Source of the DNA: an uncultured Bacteroidales bacterium
GTDB lineage: Bacteria; Bacteroidota; Bacteroidia; Bacteroidales; UBA11471
DNA length: 32,840 bases
Reading direction: 5' to 3'
NCBI GenBank assembly: GCA_947589325.1
Contig: CANQAM010000022.1
Span: forward strand, 1 to 32,840
Below the pieces are notes generated by a model. That model was not told where the DNA came from and ran no database searches. It saw nothing but the letters and a program-made list of their open reading frames with translations. Shown one piece after another: positions 26,183 through 32,840 of this stretch; positions within the stretch are counted from its first letter, which is position 1, and each line of letters begins with the position of its first letter. The translations under genes and the position numbers were made by a program.

Positions 26183-26257
26183 ATGGGTAATTCGGCGTTA
26201 AAATGATGGGTAATTTGGCGCGGCGAGATGTTAAAATCGTTAATTTATGTAACGGGG
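26183..26257 (+). repeat. Left 75-bp direct repeat of ATPase cassette B
   Basis: It holds a 23-bp unit (ATGGGTAATTCGGCGTTAAA...) at 26183 and a second, variant unit at 26206 (ATGGGTAATTTGGCG). A tail through GTTAATTTATGTAACGGGG follows. It matches 27616-27690 with two visible differences (both G here, A there) and ends in a run of eight G (26254-26261). Confidence 0.93.
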
Positions 26258-26264
26258 GGGGCGA

Positions 26265-27548
26265 TTACGGTTTCAGGCACCCGACAGGCACCACATATAC
26301 GCCATCTTCGGGGCGGCGAAAAGCGTATTCGCCGGCAGCGGTCAAGACCATTTTGAAAGCGGGGGCTTTCATTCGGGCGACATCGATTTGTGCGGACAAG
26401 GCGTTCAGCGCTTTTGCGCCTTCTTCTATCAGGGAGGCGCCTCCGAGTTTTATCTCGATGAGTCCGTACTGCCCGTTGCGCAGGTGCACGACCGTATCGC
26501 ATTCCAAGCCGCTTTTGTCGCGATAATGGTATACTTTGCCGTTAAGCGCTTCGGCAAAAACACGCAAATCGCGCACGCACATCGTTTCAAAGAAAAAGCC
26601 CATGGTTCTGAGGTCGTCCATCAAATCGGCAGGGCCCAGCCCCAATGCCGCCGTGGCAATCGAAGGATCGACAAAATAGCGGGTATCGGCCGTGCGGATA
26701 GCCGTTTTCGAGCGAAGATTCGGGTTCCAAGCTGGCATATCTTCCACGACGAAAATTTTTCGCAATACGTCGAGATATGAAATTACGGTTTTGTCGTCGA
26801 ACATGGCAGAATCGTTTTTCAACAGGTCGTCGCACAAGGTCTTAATCGATGCCTGCGTGCCCTGATGACGCGCATACGCCCGCATGAGGCGCTGCACCCG
26901 CTCGGACGAACGCTTCACGCCGTCGATTTTCGTAATGTCTTCTTGCGTTACGGCATCGTAATAGTCGAATGCCTGCTCCAAAGCGGCTTCTTCGGGAAGC
27001 CCCACCGCCACAGGCCAGCCGCCGCGACAGATGAGAAATGCCACGTCGGACAATTTCAACTCGTTCTTTCCCAATATTTTCGGCGGCGCGGAAAAGAGGT
27101 TGCCAAGGCTCACCGAGCCGTTGGACTCTCCGGACTCGAACAGAGTCATCGGACGCATCATAAGCCACGCAAACCGCCCCGTGCCCGAGTGTACCCGCTC
27201 TTTTTCGGCGTCTTTGTCGGGCACGGCGGAGCCGGTGAGAATAAACTGCCCCATTTTGCGCCGGCGATCGACCGTATAGCGCACGGCGTCCCAGAGCTTC
27301 GGGACGGTTTGCCACTCATCGATCAGCATCGGGGTTTCGCCCGACAGCGCCTCATCGGCGTCTATCTCCAAAAGATTTTGAAAATTGGCTTTCGCAACGG
27401 GATTGGCCAGCATGATTTTGCTTGCGGCAATTTCTTCTGCCGTCGTCGTCTTGCCGCACCACTTCGGCCCTTCAAGGAGTATCGCCCCTTTTGCCTGCAA
27501 CTTTTTAGCCAGCAGGCCGTCCATTATTCGATGTCTGTAACCGTCCAT
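26265..27548 (-). CDS. AAA_14/DUF4143 P-loop ATPase, cassette B
   Basis: I start it at the ATG at 27548 (427 residues), which aligns with the start of paralogue A (MDGYRHRIMDGLLAKKL versus MKKYRARIADEILGRKL). A 20-codon extension to 27608 would run back through the promoter and repeat. Walker A is GPKWCGKTT at 28-36, Walker B is LIDEWQ, and the sensor-like LTGSA is present. The C-terminal domain again carries ECDTVVHLRNGQYGLIEIKLG (D...ExK). The differences from A are spread over the whole protein, so this is an old paralogue, not a recent duplicate. Its function is unknown. It is enclosed by direct repeats that end exactly at the neighbouring dus stop codon. Confidence 0.9.
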   Translation of the reverse strand: MDGYRHRIMDGLLAKKLQAKGAILLEGPKWCGKTTTAEEIAASKIMLANPVAKANFQNLLEIDADEALSGETPMLIDEWQTVPKLWDAVRYTVDRRRKMGQFILTGSAVPDKDAEKERVHSGTGRFAWLMMRPMTLFESGESNGSVSLGNLFSAPPKILGKNELKLSDVAFLICRGGWPVAVGLPEEAALEQAFDYYDAVTQEDITKIDGVKRSSERVQRLMRAYARHQGTQASIKTLCDDLLKNDSAMFDDKTVISYLDVLRKIFVVEDMPAWNPNLRSKTAIRTADTRYFVDPSIATAALGLGPADLMDDLRTMGFFFETMCVRDLRVFAEALNGKVYHYRDKSGLECDTVVHLRNGQYGLIEIKLGGASLIEEGAKALNALSAQIDVARMKAPAFKMVLTAAGEYAFRRPEDGVYVVPVGCLKP

Positions 27549-27568
27549 GACAAGAGAGTTAATCGCCG

Positions 27569-27600
27569 CAAAGATAGCACTTTTTCTCAAAAATGGGTAA
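27569..27600 (-). promoter_or_regulatory. Promoter of ATPase B, reaching into the repeat array
   Basis: TATCTTTG (27576-27569, minus strand) lies 20 bp before the ATG. The -33 position falls in the first repeat unit, with only a weak match. The junction GCAAAGATA-NN-ACTTTTT followed by the array is shared with cassette A. Confidence 0.5.
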
Positions 27601-27690
27601 TTCGGCACGAAATTAATGGGTAATTCGGCGTTAAAATGATGGGTAATTTGGCACGACGAGATGTTAAAATCGTTAATTTATGTAACGGGG
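27593..27690 (+). repeat. Right array and 75-bp direct repeat of ATPase cassette B
   Basis: 23-bp units lie at 27593 (variant, TTCGGCACGAAATTA) and 27616, with a longer variant unit at 27639. The same GTTAATTTATGTAACGGGG tail follows. The repeat ends at 27690 and the dus stop codon starts at 27691. Confidence 0.93.
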
Positions 27691-28668
27691 TCAGAAGAAG
27701 CGGGCTTCGACGTCGCGGAGGAGGTCGGAGAGCTGCGCTTCGGAGTCGGCGCGGAGGAGGGCGATGCGGGTGTCGCGGAAGGCGGGCAGCCCCTTGAACA
27801 GCGGGGTGGCGGCGAGGTGGCGGCGCACGTGGAGTATGCCGCGCCGCTCGCCCAGACGGGCGATGCTGTCGTGGAGGAGACGTCGGAGGACGTTCATTTT
27901 TTCGGCAGGGGAGAGTTCGGCGCGCCGTCCGTCGCGGAGGTAGCTGCGCATTTCGCCGAAAATCCACGGGGCGCCGATAGCGGCGCGTCCCACCATGACG
28001 GCATCGACGCCGTAGCGGCGGAAGGCTTCGTCGGCGGCTTCGGGGGTGGCGATGTCGCCGTTGCCGATGACGGGAATGGTGATGCGGGGGTTGGCGCGGA
28101 CGGCGCCGATGAGCGACCAGTCGGCCGTGCCGGTGTACATCTGGCTGCGGGTGCGCCCGTGAATGGCCAGAGCGGCGATGCCGCAGTCTTGCAGCTGCTC
28201 GGCCAAGGTGGCGATGATGCGGCTGTCGGCGTCCCAGCCCAGACGGGTCTTGACGGTAACGGGCAGGTGCACCGCCTGCACGACGGCGCGGGTGATGGCG
28301 AGCAGCAGGTCGGGGGTGCGCAGCAAGCCCGCGCCGGCGCCCTTCGCAGCGACTTTGCGCACGGGGCAGCCGAAATTGAGGTCGATGACGTCGGGGTGCG
28401 CCGCCTCGCAGAGCTGCGCCGCCTCGACCATGGAGGCGACGTCGCGCCCGTAAATCTGTATGGCGACGGGGCGCTCGGCATCGGAAACGGAGCGCTTGAC
28501 GCGCGTCTTTTCGACGGCGCGAATGAGGGCATCGCTCGACACGAATTCGGTGGTTACCATGTCGGCGCCGAACTCCTTGCACAAGAGGCGGAAAGGGGCG
28601 TCGGTAACATCTTCCATCGGTGCCAGCAGCACCGGACGCTCGCCCAAGTCTATGGTTCCGATTTTCAT
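27691..28668 (-). CDS. dus: tRNA-dihydrouridine synthase
   Basis: I start it at the ATG at 28668 (325 residues), giving MKIGTIDLGERPVLLAPMED; the longer open frame upstream has low-complexity Lys/Arg sequence and crosses the promoter. The TIM-barrel flavoenzyme marks are present: APMEDVTDAPFR, VTTEFVS, VAIQIYG, VIDLNFGCPVRKVAAKGAGAG with the catalytic Cys, TVKTRLGWD, AIHGRTRSQMYTG, PVIGNGDI and VMVGRAAIGAPW. It reduces uridine in the tRNA D-loop with NADPH and is closest to the DusB group. Its stop codon touches the repeat of ATPase cassette B. Confidence 0.94.
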   Translation of the reverse strand: MKIGTIDLGERPVLLAPMEDVTDAPFRLLCKEFGADMVTTEFVSSDALIRAVEKTRVKRSVSDAERPVAIQIYGRDVASMVEAAQLCEAAHPDVIDLNFGCPVRKVAAKGAGAGLLRTPDLLLAITRAVVQAVHLPVTVKTRLGWDADSRIIATLAEQLQDCGIAALAIHGRTRSQMYTGTADWSLIGAVRANPRITIPVIGNGDIATPEAADEAFRRYGVDAVMVGRAAIGAPWIFGEMRSYLRDGRRAELSPAEKMNVLRRLLHDSIARLGERRGILHVRRHLAATPLFKGLPAFRDTRIALLRADSEAQLSDLLRDVEARFF

Positions 28669-28727
28669 CTGTTCGTCGTGTTTTGCCGGCGAAGCGGTCG
28701 GCACGCGGCACCTCCGCTCCCGCCCCG

Positions 28728-28735
28728 CAAAGGTA
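28728..28735 (-). promoter_or_regulatory. -7 box for dus
   Basis: TACCTTTG on the minus strand lies 59 bp before the ATG. No convincing -33 element is seen. Confidence 0.45.
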
Positions 28736-28855
28736 CGAAATTTTCGGGCACCCCACCGCCGCCGGCAAGATTTTTCCGCCCCCACGACACCGGCATCGGA
28801 AAAGTATCGGCAATAATTCCGCCCGTTTTTCTTTTTTTCTTTTCGTTTTTTTTCT

Positions 28856-28863
28856 ATTTTTGT
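28856..28863 (+). promoter_or_regulatory. -7 box for the pectin esterase-GH105 operon
   Basis: TATTTTTG lies 31 bp before the ATG at 28895. A T-rich TTTC/TTTT stretch stands at the -33 position. Confidence 0.5.
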
Positions 28864-28894
28864 AGCAAGTAATTCATAACAAAACCGATATACC

Positions 28895-30556
28895 ATGAAA
28901 CGCTTTTACTCGCTGCTGCTGGGAGGGTGTATGCTCGCCGCCCTGCTGACGGCTTTCTCGGACAAACAAATGCCGGTCATCTATATGATAGGCGATTCCA
29001 CCATGGCGAACAAACCGCTCGAAGGCGGCAACCCCGAACGCGGCTGGGGACACATGCTGCCGGGATTTTTCGCCCCGGAAATACGGGTGGACAACCACGC
29101 CGTGAACGGCCGCAGCTCACTGAGCTTCATGTCGCGCTGGGGCGACGTGCACAACAAACTGAAAAAGGGCGACTACGTGTTCATACAATTCGGTCACAAC
29201 GACCAGAAAACCAAACCCGACCGCTACTCCGACCCCGACACGGCGTACAAAAACAACCTGCGCTTCTACATAAACCAGACGCGCGAAAAAGGCGCCATAC
29301 CGGTGCTGTTCACCTCGATCGTGCGGCGTAAATTCGGCGACGACGGCAAACTCGTCGATACGCACGGGCGCTACATTCCCGCCTGCAAAGAGGTTGCCAA
29401 AGAAATGAAAGTGGTGTGCATCGACCTGAACAACAGCACCGAAACCCTTATCAACGAACTGGGCGACGAGGCTTCGCGCGCGCTCTTCGTGTGGGTGGAG
29501 CCGAATACCTGCCCCGCCATTCCCAAAGGCCGCCAAGACGATACGCACCTCAACGTGAAGGGCGCCCGCATAGTCGCCGGCATGGCTGCCGACTCGATAG
29601 CCCGCAAAATTCCGAAACTCGCACCCTACGTGCGGCACTACGACTTCGTGGTGGCTCAAGACGGCAGCGGCGACTTCTTCACCGTGCAAAAAGCCATCGA
29701 CGCCGTGCCCGCCATGCGCACCGCCCCCACCACCATATATATACGCAACGGCGTGTACAAAGAGAAAATCACCGTGCCCGCAAACCGCACCAACATTCAT
29801 ATCATCGGCGAGGAACGCGACCATACGATACTGACATACGACGACTTCGCCGCCAAGAAAAACGCTTTCGGTGAAAACATCGGCACGTCGGGGTCGGCGT
29901 CGTGCTACGTCTACGGCGCGGGATTCACGGCCGAAAACCTCACCTTCGAAAACCGTGCGGGCGAGGTGGGTCAAGCCGTCGCCCTCTTTACCGCCGGCGA
30001 CAAAATCGTGCTGCGCAACTGCCGCCTCAAAGGCTTCCAAGACACACTCTACACCTACGACGCCGAGTCGCACCAATACTTCGAAAACTGCATCATCGAA
30101 GGCACGACCGACTTCATCTTCGGCAAAGCCACCGCATGGTTCGAGGGCTGCACCCTCGTGAGCAAACGCAACTCCTACATCACCGCTGCCGCCACGCCGG
30201 AGGGACACCCCTACGGATACGTGTTCCACCGCTGCCGCCTCATCGCCGACGAGGGCGTGAACAGCGTCTATCTCGGCCGCCCGTGGCGCCCCTACGCCCG
30301 CGTGGTGTTCCGCGACTGCGAACTGGGCGGACACATTCGCCCCGAAGGATGGCACAACTGGGGTAAACCCGAAAACGAAAAAACCGCTTTCTACGCCGAA
30401 TACAAAAATTCGGGCGACGGCGCCGCCACCGACCGCCGCGCCGGCTGGTCGCACCAACTGAGCCGCAAAGAGGCTGCCGCCTGCAACATCGCCGAAGTAC
30501 TCGGCAGCGACGAATGGTGGAAGCCCGCCAAACCCAACAAAAAATCAAAAAAATAA
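28895..30556 (+). CDS. Double pectin esterase: CE12 acetylesterase fused to CE8 pectin methylesterase
   Basis: This 553-residue exported protein (signal MKRFYSLLLGGCMLAALLTA) has two catalytic domains. Residues about 27-245 are an SGNH/CE12 domain: GDST with Ser35, GHND at 100-103 and DDTHLN at 215-220. Residues about 250-545 are a right-handed beta-helix pectin methylesterase: QDTLY at 382-386, catalytic DFIFG at 406-410 and LGRPW at 460-464. One protein would thus remove acetyl groups (rhamnogalacturonan) and methyl esters (homogalacturonan). It overlaps in role with the CE12 enzyme at 13,776 and is followed after 19 bp by GH105. The gene's third positions are strongly C-rich. Confidence 0.94.
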   Translation: MKRFYSLLLGGCMLAALLTAFSDKQMPVIYMIGDSTMANKPLEGGNPERGWGHMLPGFFAPEIRVDNHAVNGRSSLSFMSRWGDVHNKLKKGDYVFIQFGHNDQKTKPDRYSDPDTAYKNNLRFYINQTREKGAIPVLFTSIVRRKFGDDGKLVDTHGRYIPACKEVAKEMKVVCIDLNNSTETLINELGDEASRALFVWVEPNTCPAIPKGRQDDTHLNVKGARIVAGMAADSIARKIPKLAPYVRHYDFVVAQDGSGDFFTVQKAIDAVPAMRTAPTTIYIRNGVYKEKITVPANRTNIHIIGEERDHTILTYDDFAAKKNAFGENIGTSGSASCYVYGAGFTAENLTFENRAGEVGQAVALFTAGDKIVLRNCRLKGFQDTLYTYDAESHQYFENCIIEGTTDFIFGKATAWFEGCTLVSKRNSYITAAATPEGHPYGYVFHRCRLIADEGVNSVYLGRPWRPYARVVFRDCELGGHIRPEGWHNWGKPENEKTAFYAEYKNSGDGAATDRRAGWSHQLSRKEAAACNIAEVLGSDEWWKPAKPNKKSKK

Positions 30557-30575
30557 TCTACAAAACACCTTTACC

Positions 30576-31805
30576 ATGAAACATTACCGCCCCCTGTGGC
30601 TCGCTCTCGCCTTAGCCGTCGGCTTCTGCGGAAACAGCGACGCCAAGAAAAAACAAACCTACACGGTAGACCCCTCGCTACCCATGTCGATACGCATGGT
30701 GCAGTCGGAAATGACCCGCAATCCCGAAGGCTGGATGCTCGATTTCAGCACCTCCCTGAAATGGAACTACTGCCACGGCCTCGAATGCCAGTCGTTCCTC
30801 GACGTGTACGACCACTATAAAAACGACAAAAAATACGGCAAAATCGTCGCCCCGTTCTACACCTACGTAAAAGATTATGCCGACACGATAATCAACGAGA
30901 AAGGCATCATCTACGGCTACAAAAAGAGCAACTACAACCTCGACCACGTAAACTCGGGAAAAATACTTTTCCGCCTCTACGACCGCGAAAAAGCCCCGCG
31001 CTACAAAATCGCCATGGACACCCTGCGCGCCCAACTCGCCTCCCAACCCCGCACAAGCGAAGGCGGATTCTGGCACAAACGGGTGTACCCTTTCCAGATG
31101 TGGCTCGACGGCATCTATATGGGTGAACCCTACTACGCCGAATACACGGCGACTTTCGCCCCGAACGACAACGCCGCCTATGCCGACATCGTAAACCAAT
31201 TCCTCCTCGTGGCAAAACGCACCTACGACAAAAACACGAAACTCTACCGCCATGCGTGGGACGAAATCAAAGCCCTGCCGTGGTCTGACAAGACCGGTCG
31301 CGCTCCGCACGTGTGGGGCCGCGCTCTCGGCTGGTACATGATGGCTATCGTCGATGTTCTCGACTTCATGCCCGAAAACCAACCCGGTCGCGACAAAATG
31401 ATTAAAATTCTGCAAGACCTCGCCGACGTGCTGCCGCAGTATCAGGACGCTGAAACCGGCGCATGGTGTCAGGTAGTGGATTTGCCCGACCGCGAAGGCA
31501 ACTACCTCGAAATGTCATGCACCCCGATGTATGCTTACGCCATAGCCAAAGGCGTGCGCAAAGGCTACCTCGCCCCCGAAAAAATGGAAATCGCCCGCAA
31601 AGCCTACGAAGGCATTTTGAATCACTTTATTACGGTCGATGAACAAGGACTCGTGTCGCTCACGCAGGTATGCGGCGTGGCAGGTCTCGGCGGCAAACCC
31701 TATCGCGACGGCTCGTTCGAGTATTACATCAACGAAGTCGTGCGCGACAACGACCCCAAAGGTGTCGCCCCCTTTATCATGCTCTGTCTTGAAATGAACA
31801 ATTAA
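30576..31805 (+). CDS. GH105 unsaturated rhamnogalacturonyl hydrolase (GH88/GH105 family), exported
   Basis: The 409-residue protein has a signal peptide (MKHYRPLWLALALAVGFCGN). It is an (alpha/alpha)6 barrel with the family core RVYPFQMWLDGIYMGEPYY, where Asp178 is the expected catalytic residue. Also typical are RAPHVWGRALGWYMMAIVDV and MSCTPMYAYAIAKGV. It hydrates and splits the unsaturated uronic acid from oligosaccharides made by pectate or rhamnogalacturonan lyases. It is the second gene of the pectin operon, 19 bp after the double esterase, and is followed by a terminator. Confidence 0.94.
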   Translation: MKHYRPLWLALALAVGFCGNSDAKKKQTYTVDPSLPMSIRMVQSEMTRNPEGWMLDFSTSLKWNYCHGLECQSFLDVYDHYKNDKKYGKIVAPFYTYVKDYADTIINEKGIIYGYKKSNYNLDHVNSGKILFRLYDREKAPRYKIAMDTLRAQLASQPRTSEGGFWHKRVYPFQMWLDGIYMGEPYYAEYTATFAPNDNAAYADIVNQFLLVAKRTYDKNTKLYRHAWDEIKALPWSDKTGRAPHVWGRALGWYMMAIVDVLDFMPENQPGRDKMIKILQDLADVLPQYQDAETGAWCQVVDLPDREGNYLEMSCTPMYAYAIAKGVRKGYLAPEKMEIARKAYEGILNHFITVDEQGLVSLTQVCGVAGLGGKPYRDGSFEYYINEVVRDNDPKGVAPFIMLCLEMNN

Positions 31806-31863
31806 TCCCGACTGATTTTTAACAAACGTCCACAAAACAGAGCAAAAAATCGACAATTTCAGT

Positions 31864-31906
31864 AAGAGCCGTTGCTTTTTGTCAAAAAAACGGCTCTTAT
31901 TTTTTG
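31864..31906 (+). terminator. Terminator of the pectin operon
   Basis: A 10-bp stem AAGAGCCGTT (31864-31873) / AACGGCTCTT (31889-31898) is followed by A and six T, 58 bp after the GH105 stop. Confidence 0.85.
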
Positions 31907-31932
31907 TTTTTCAAAAGAAAACTCTACCTTTG
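31903..31932 (+). promoter_or_regulatory. Promoter of the winged-helix gene
   Basis: TTTG (31903-31906), 18 bp and TACCTTTG (31925-31932), 38 bp before the ATG. The -33 box overlaps the T-tail of the preceding terminator. Confidence 0.6.
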
Positions 31933-31970
31933 CCCCGAAATTTCTCTATGTAAAACAAAATTATACAATT

Positions 31971-32174
31971 ATGACAAGAGAAGAAATCGGCGCAAATGCC
32001 GGCGCTGTGTGGAATGCACTGAACGGCAACGGAACTCTTTCCGTAAAAAATCTGAAAAAAGTAACCAAGCTCAAAGACAAACAAATCTTTGCCGCGCTGG
32101 GCTGGCTGGCTCGCGAAGGGAAAGTTTCTATGAACGAAACCGAAACCGACGTAAATGTAACGCTTGTCGGATAA
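31971..32174 (+). CDS. Small winged-helix protein (DUF2582 type)
   Basis: The 67-residue product (MTREEIGANAGAVWNALNGN...) is a compact winged helix: three helices with TLSVKNLKKVTKLKDKQIFA as the recognition region, LGWLAREGKV, then a beta wing. Proteins of this form are widespread and conserved in Bacteroidales, usually as single genes of unknown role. I start it at 31971 because an upstream start at 31872 would place the promoter inside the gene. It has its own promoter and a strong terminator, so it is monocistronic. Confidence 0.88.
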   Translation: MTREEIGANAGAVWNALNGNGTLSVKNLKKVTKLKDKQIFAALGWLAREGKVSMNETETDVNVTLVG

Positions 32175-32193
32175 TTCCGACACCTTACAAGGA

Positions 32194-32235
32194 ACGAGGA
32201 GGGGCGCAGATTGTTCTGTGCCCCTCCTCGTTTTT
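32194..32235 (+). terminator. Terminator of the winged-helix gene
   Basis: A 17-bp stem (32194-32210 with 32215-32231, arm ACGAGGAGGGGC) with one G-T pair is followed by T residues, 19 bp after the stop. Confidence 0.88.
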
Positions 32236-32323
32236 CTCCGCCCGCAAAAACAATTAATTACATAATTATAAATCAGTTATATTTTTCATACGACAACTTT
32301 AACAAATAAACCATGAAATATTC

Positions 32324-32354
32324 TTGGAAGTAATTTGTTCTTTTAATAACTTTG
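32324..32354 (+). promoter_or_regulatory. Promoter of a short RNA upstream of the Abi gene
   Basis: TTG (32324-32326), 20 bp and TAACTTTG (32347-32354) match the Bacteroides pattern. A start near 32361 would be over 100 bp before the Abi ATG, with a terminator in between. Confidence 0.55.
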
Positions 32355-32360
32355 TCGAAG

Positions 32361-32445
32361 TCAAAGTGCCAGCATCTGCACAAGCAGCAGACTTGCACTC
32401 TAAAAAGGAAGCTTGGGGCGTCTGTTCATATAGACGCCCTTTTTT
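32361..32445 (+). ncRNA. Candidate structured small RNA preceding the Abi_2 gene
   Basis: Between a promoter and an intrinsic terminator lie about 85 nt without a reading frame. An outer stem AGTGC (32365-32369) / GCACT encloses a CTGC-ACAA-GCAG hairpin. A second stem, GGGCGTCT (32416-32423) / AGACGCCC (32432-32439), is followed by six T. The layout of short RNA, terminator and then toxin-like gene is that of type III toxin-antitoxin loci and of AbiF loci. The RNA itself is inferred. Confidence 0.45.
32416..32445 (+). terminator. Intrinsic terminator between the small RNA and the Abi gene
   Basis: An 8-bp GC-rich stem with an 8-nt loop is followed by a T6 tail, 17 bp before the Abi ATG. Confidence 0.8.
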
Positions 32446-32461
32446 AATTCAATTCAATGCC

Positions 32462-32840
32462 ATGCACACAAAAACAGCCACTACTATCGATGAACAAATT
32501 GTCATTTTGAAAGAACGGAATATGACGATTCCAAACGAAACAAAAGCAAAAGAAGTCCTTTTGGATATAGGTTATTATCGCTTAGGGTTCTATTGGTTTC
32601 CTTTTGAAATTGGCTATCCTGACAAAAACAAGAGAGAACACAAATTCAAAGAAAATACAACTTTTGATATGGCATTGACTCTTTATTATTTCGATAATGA
32701 CCTAAGAAATATTCTCATTCCATATCTTCATCGAATAGAAATCAATCTACGCACAAAGATTATCGGTAGAGTCAACCAGCAAGTGCAACATTACAAAAAA
32801 AGATTGAAGAAACACTCTTTTGGGGAGTTAAAGTTGAGTT
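32462..32840 (+). CDS. Abi_2 (AbiD/AbiF-like) abortive infection protein, 3' end cut by window
   Basis: The frame is open from the ATG at 32462 to the window end (126 codons). Family marks of Abi_2 are present in order: IDEQIVILKERNMTI, DIGYYRLGFYWFPF, HKFKENTTFDMALTLYYFDN and DLRNILIPYLHRIEINLRTK, the last being the first HEPN-like helix pair. Members are RNA-associated HEPN proteins used in phage defence. After LRTKIIGR the sequence (VNQQVQHYKKRLKKHSFGEL) does not follow the pattern I expect, so an internal deletion or frameshift is possible. The region is much richer in A and T than the rest of the window, a sign of transfer. Confidence 0.8.
   Translation, partial: MHTKTATTIDEQIVILKERNMTIPNETKAKEVLLDIGYYRLGFYWFPFEIGYPDKNKREHKFKENTTFDMALTLYYFDNDLRNILIPYLHRIEINLRTKIIGRVNQQVQHYKKRLKKHSFGELKLS

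Noticed and set aside
28669-28896. N-terminal extension of the dihydrouridine synthase
   Set aside because: Low-complexity Lys/Arg sequence antisense to the pectin operon promoter. The family starts at the methionine at 28668.
31872-31970. Longer start for the winged-helix protein
   Set aside because: It would put the -33/-7 promoter and the previous terminator inside the coding region.
1-32840. tRNA or rRNA genes
   Set aside because: I looked for cloverleaf and rRNA-like stretches by eye and saw none I could support. A covariance-model scan would settle it.

Overview
The window looks like chromosome of a Bacteroidales bacterium (Bacteroidota). I base this on repeated promoters with the Bacteroides-type -7 box TAnnTTTG, the lack of Shine-Dalgarno sequences, an arabinose operon run by a Nudix-type AraR regulator, a periplasmic pectin-degrading gene set, and duplicated AAA_14/DUF4143 ATPases. 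I cannot name the family or genus from the sequence alone.

Layout. 1-11,290 (minus strand): an L-arabinose operon read galM - sodium/sugar symporter - araR(Nudix) - araD - araA - araB - tkt. It has one promoter with an overlapping inverted repeat at about 11,271-11,304 and a strong terminator at 1,689-1,730. A GH43 arabinan/xylan-active glycosidase lies just past the terminator and runs off the left edge. 11,460-15,047: nadB, a divergent beta-carbonic anhydrase and a CE12-type acetylesterase. 15,181-16,772: an AAA_14/DUF4143 ATPase gene bounded on both sides by arrays of a 23-bp tandem repeat. 16,773-24,960: two GC-rich islands of palindromic repeat modules in opposite orientation, on either side of a 1275-residue exported multidomain protein. 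25,101-26,115: a two-gene DUF4160 / DUF2442-HTH module that resembles a toxin-antitoxin pair. 26,183-27,690: a second ATPase cassette between 75-bp direct repeats built from a different repeat of the same 23-bp period. 27,691-31,805: dus (tRNA-dihydrouridine synthase), then divergently a pectin pair, a CE12-CE8 double esterase and a GH105 unsaturated rhamnogalacturonyl hydrolase. 31,971-32,174: a small winged-helix protein. From 32,280 the sequence turns AT-rich: a promoter, a short structured RNA ending in a terminator, and the 5' part of an Abi_2/AbiF-family gene cut by the right edge.

How the parts work together. The GH43 enzyme releases arabinose from plant polysaccharide. The symporter imports it, and AraA, AraB and AraD convert it to xylulose 5-phosphate, which transketolase feeds into the pentose phosphate pathway. 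The two esterase genes and GH105 strip acetyl and methyl esters from pectin and cleave unsaturated rhamnogalacturonan oligosaccharides, so the metabolic theme is pectin and arabinan side chains.

The part most likely to be undescribed is the pair of ATPase cassettes. They encode full-length paralogous P-loop ATPases with a C-terminal PD-(D/E)XK-like motif. They share a promoter/array junction and each sits between private, same-orientation 23-bp-period repeats. This suggests a single-gene selfish or self-regulated element. The Abi_2 gene with its upstream RNA is the second candidate.
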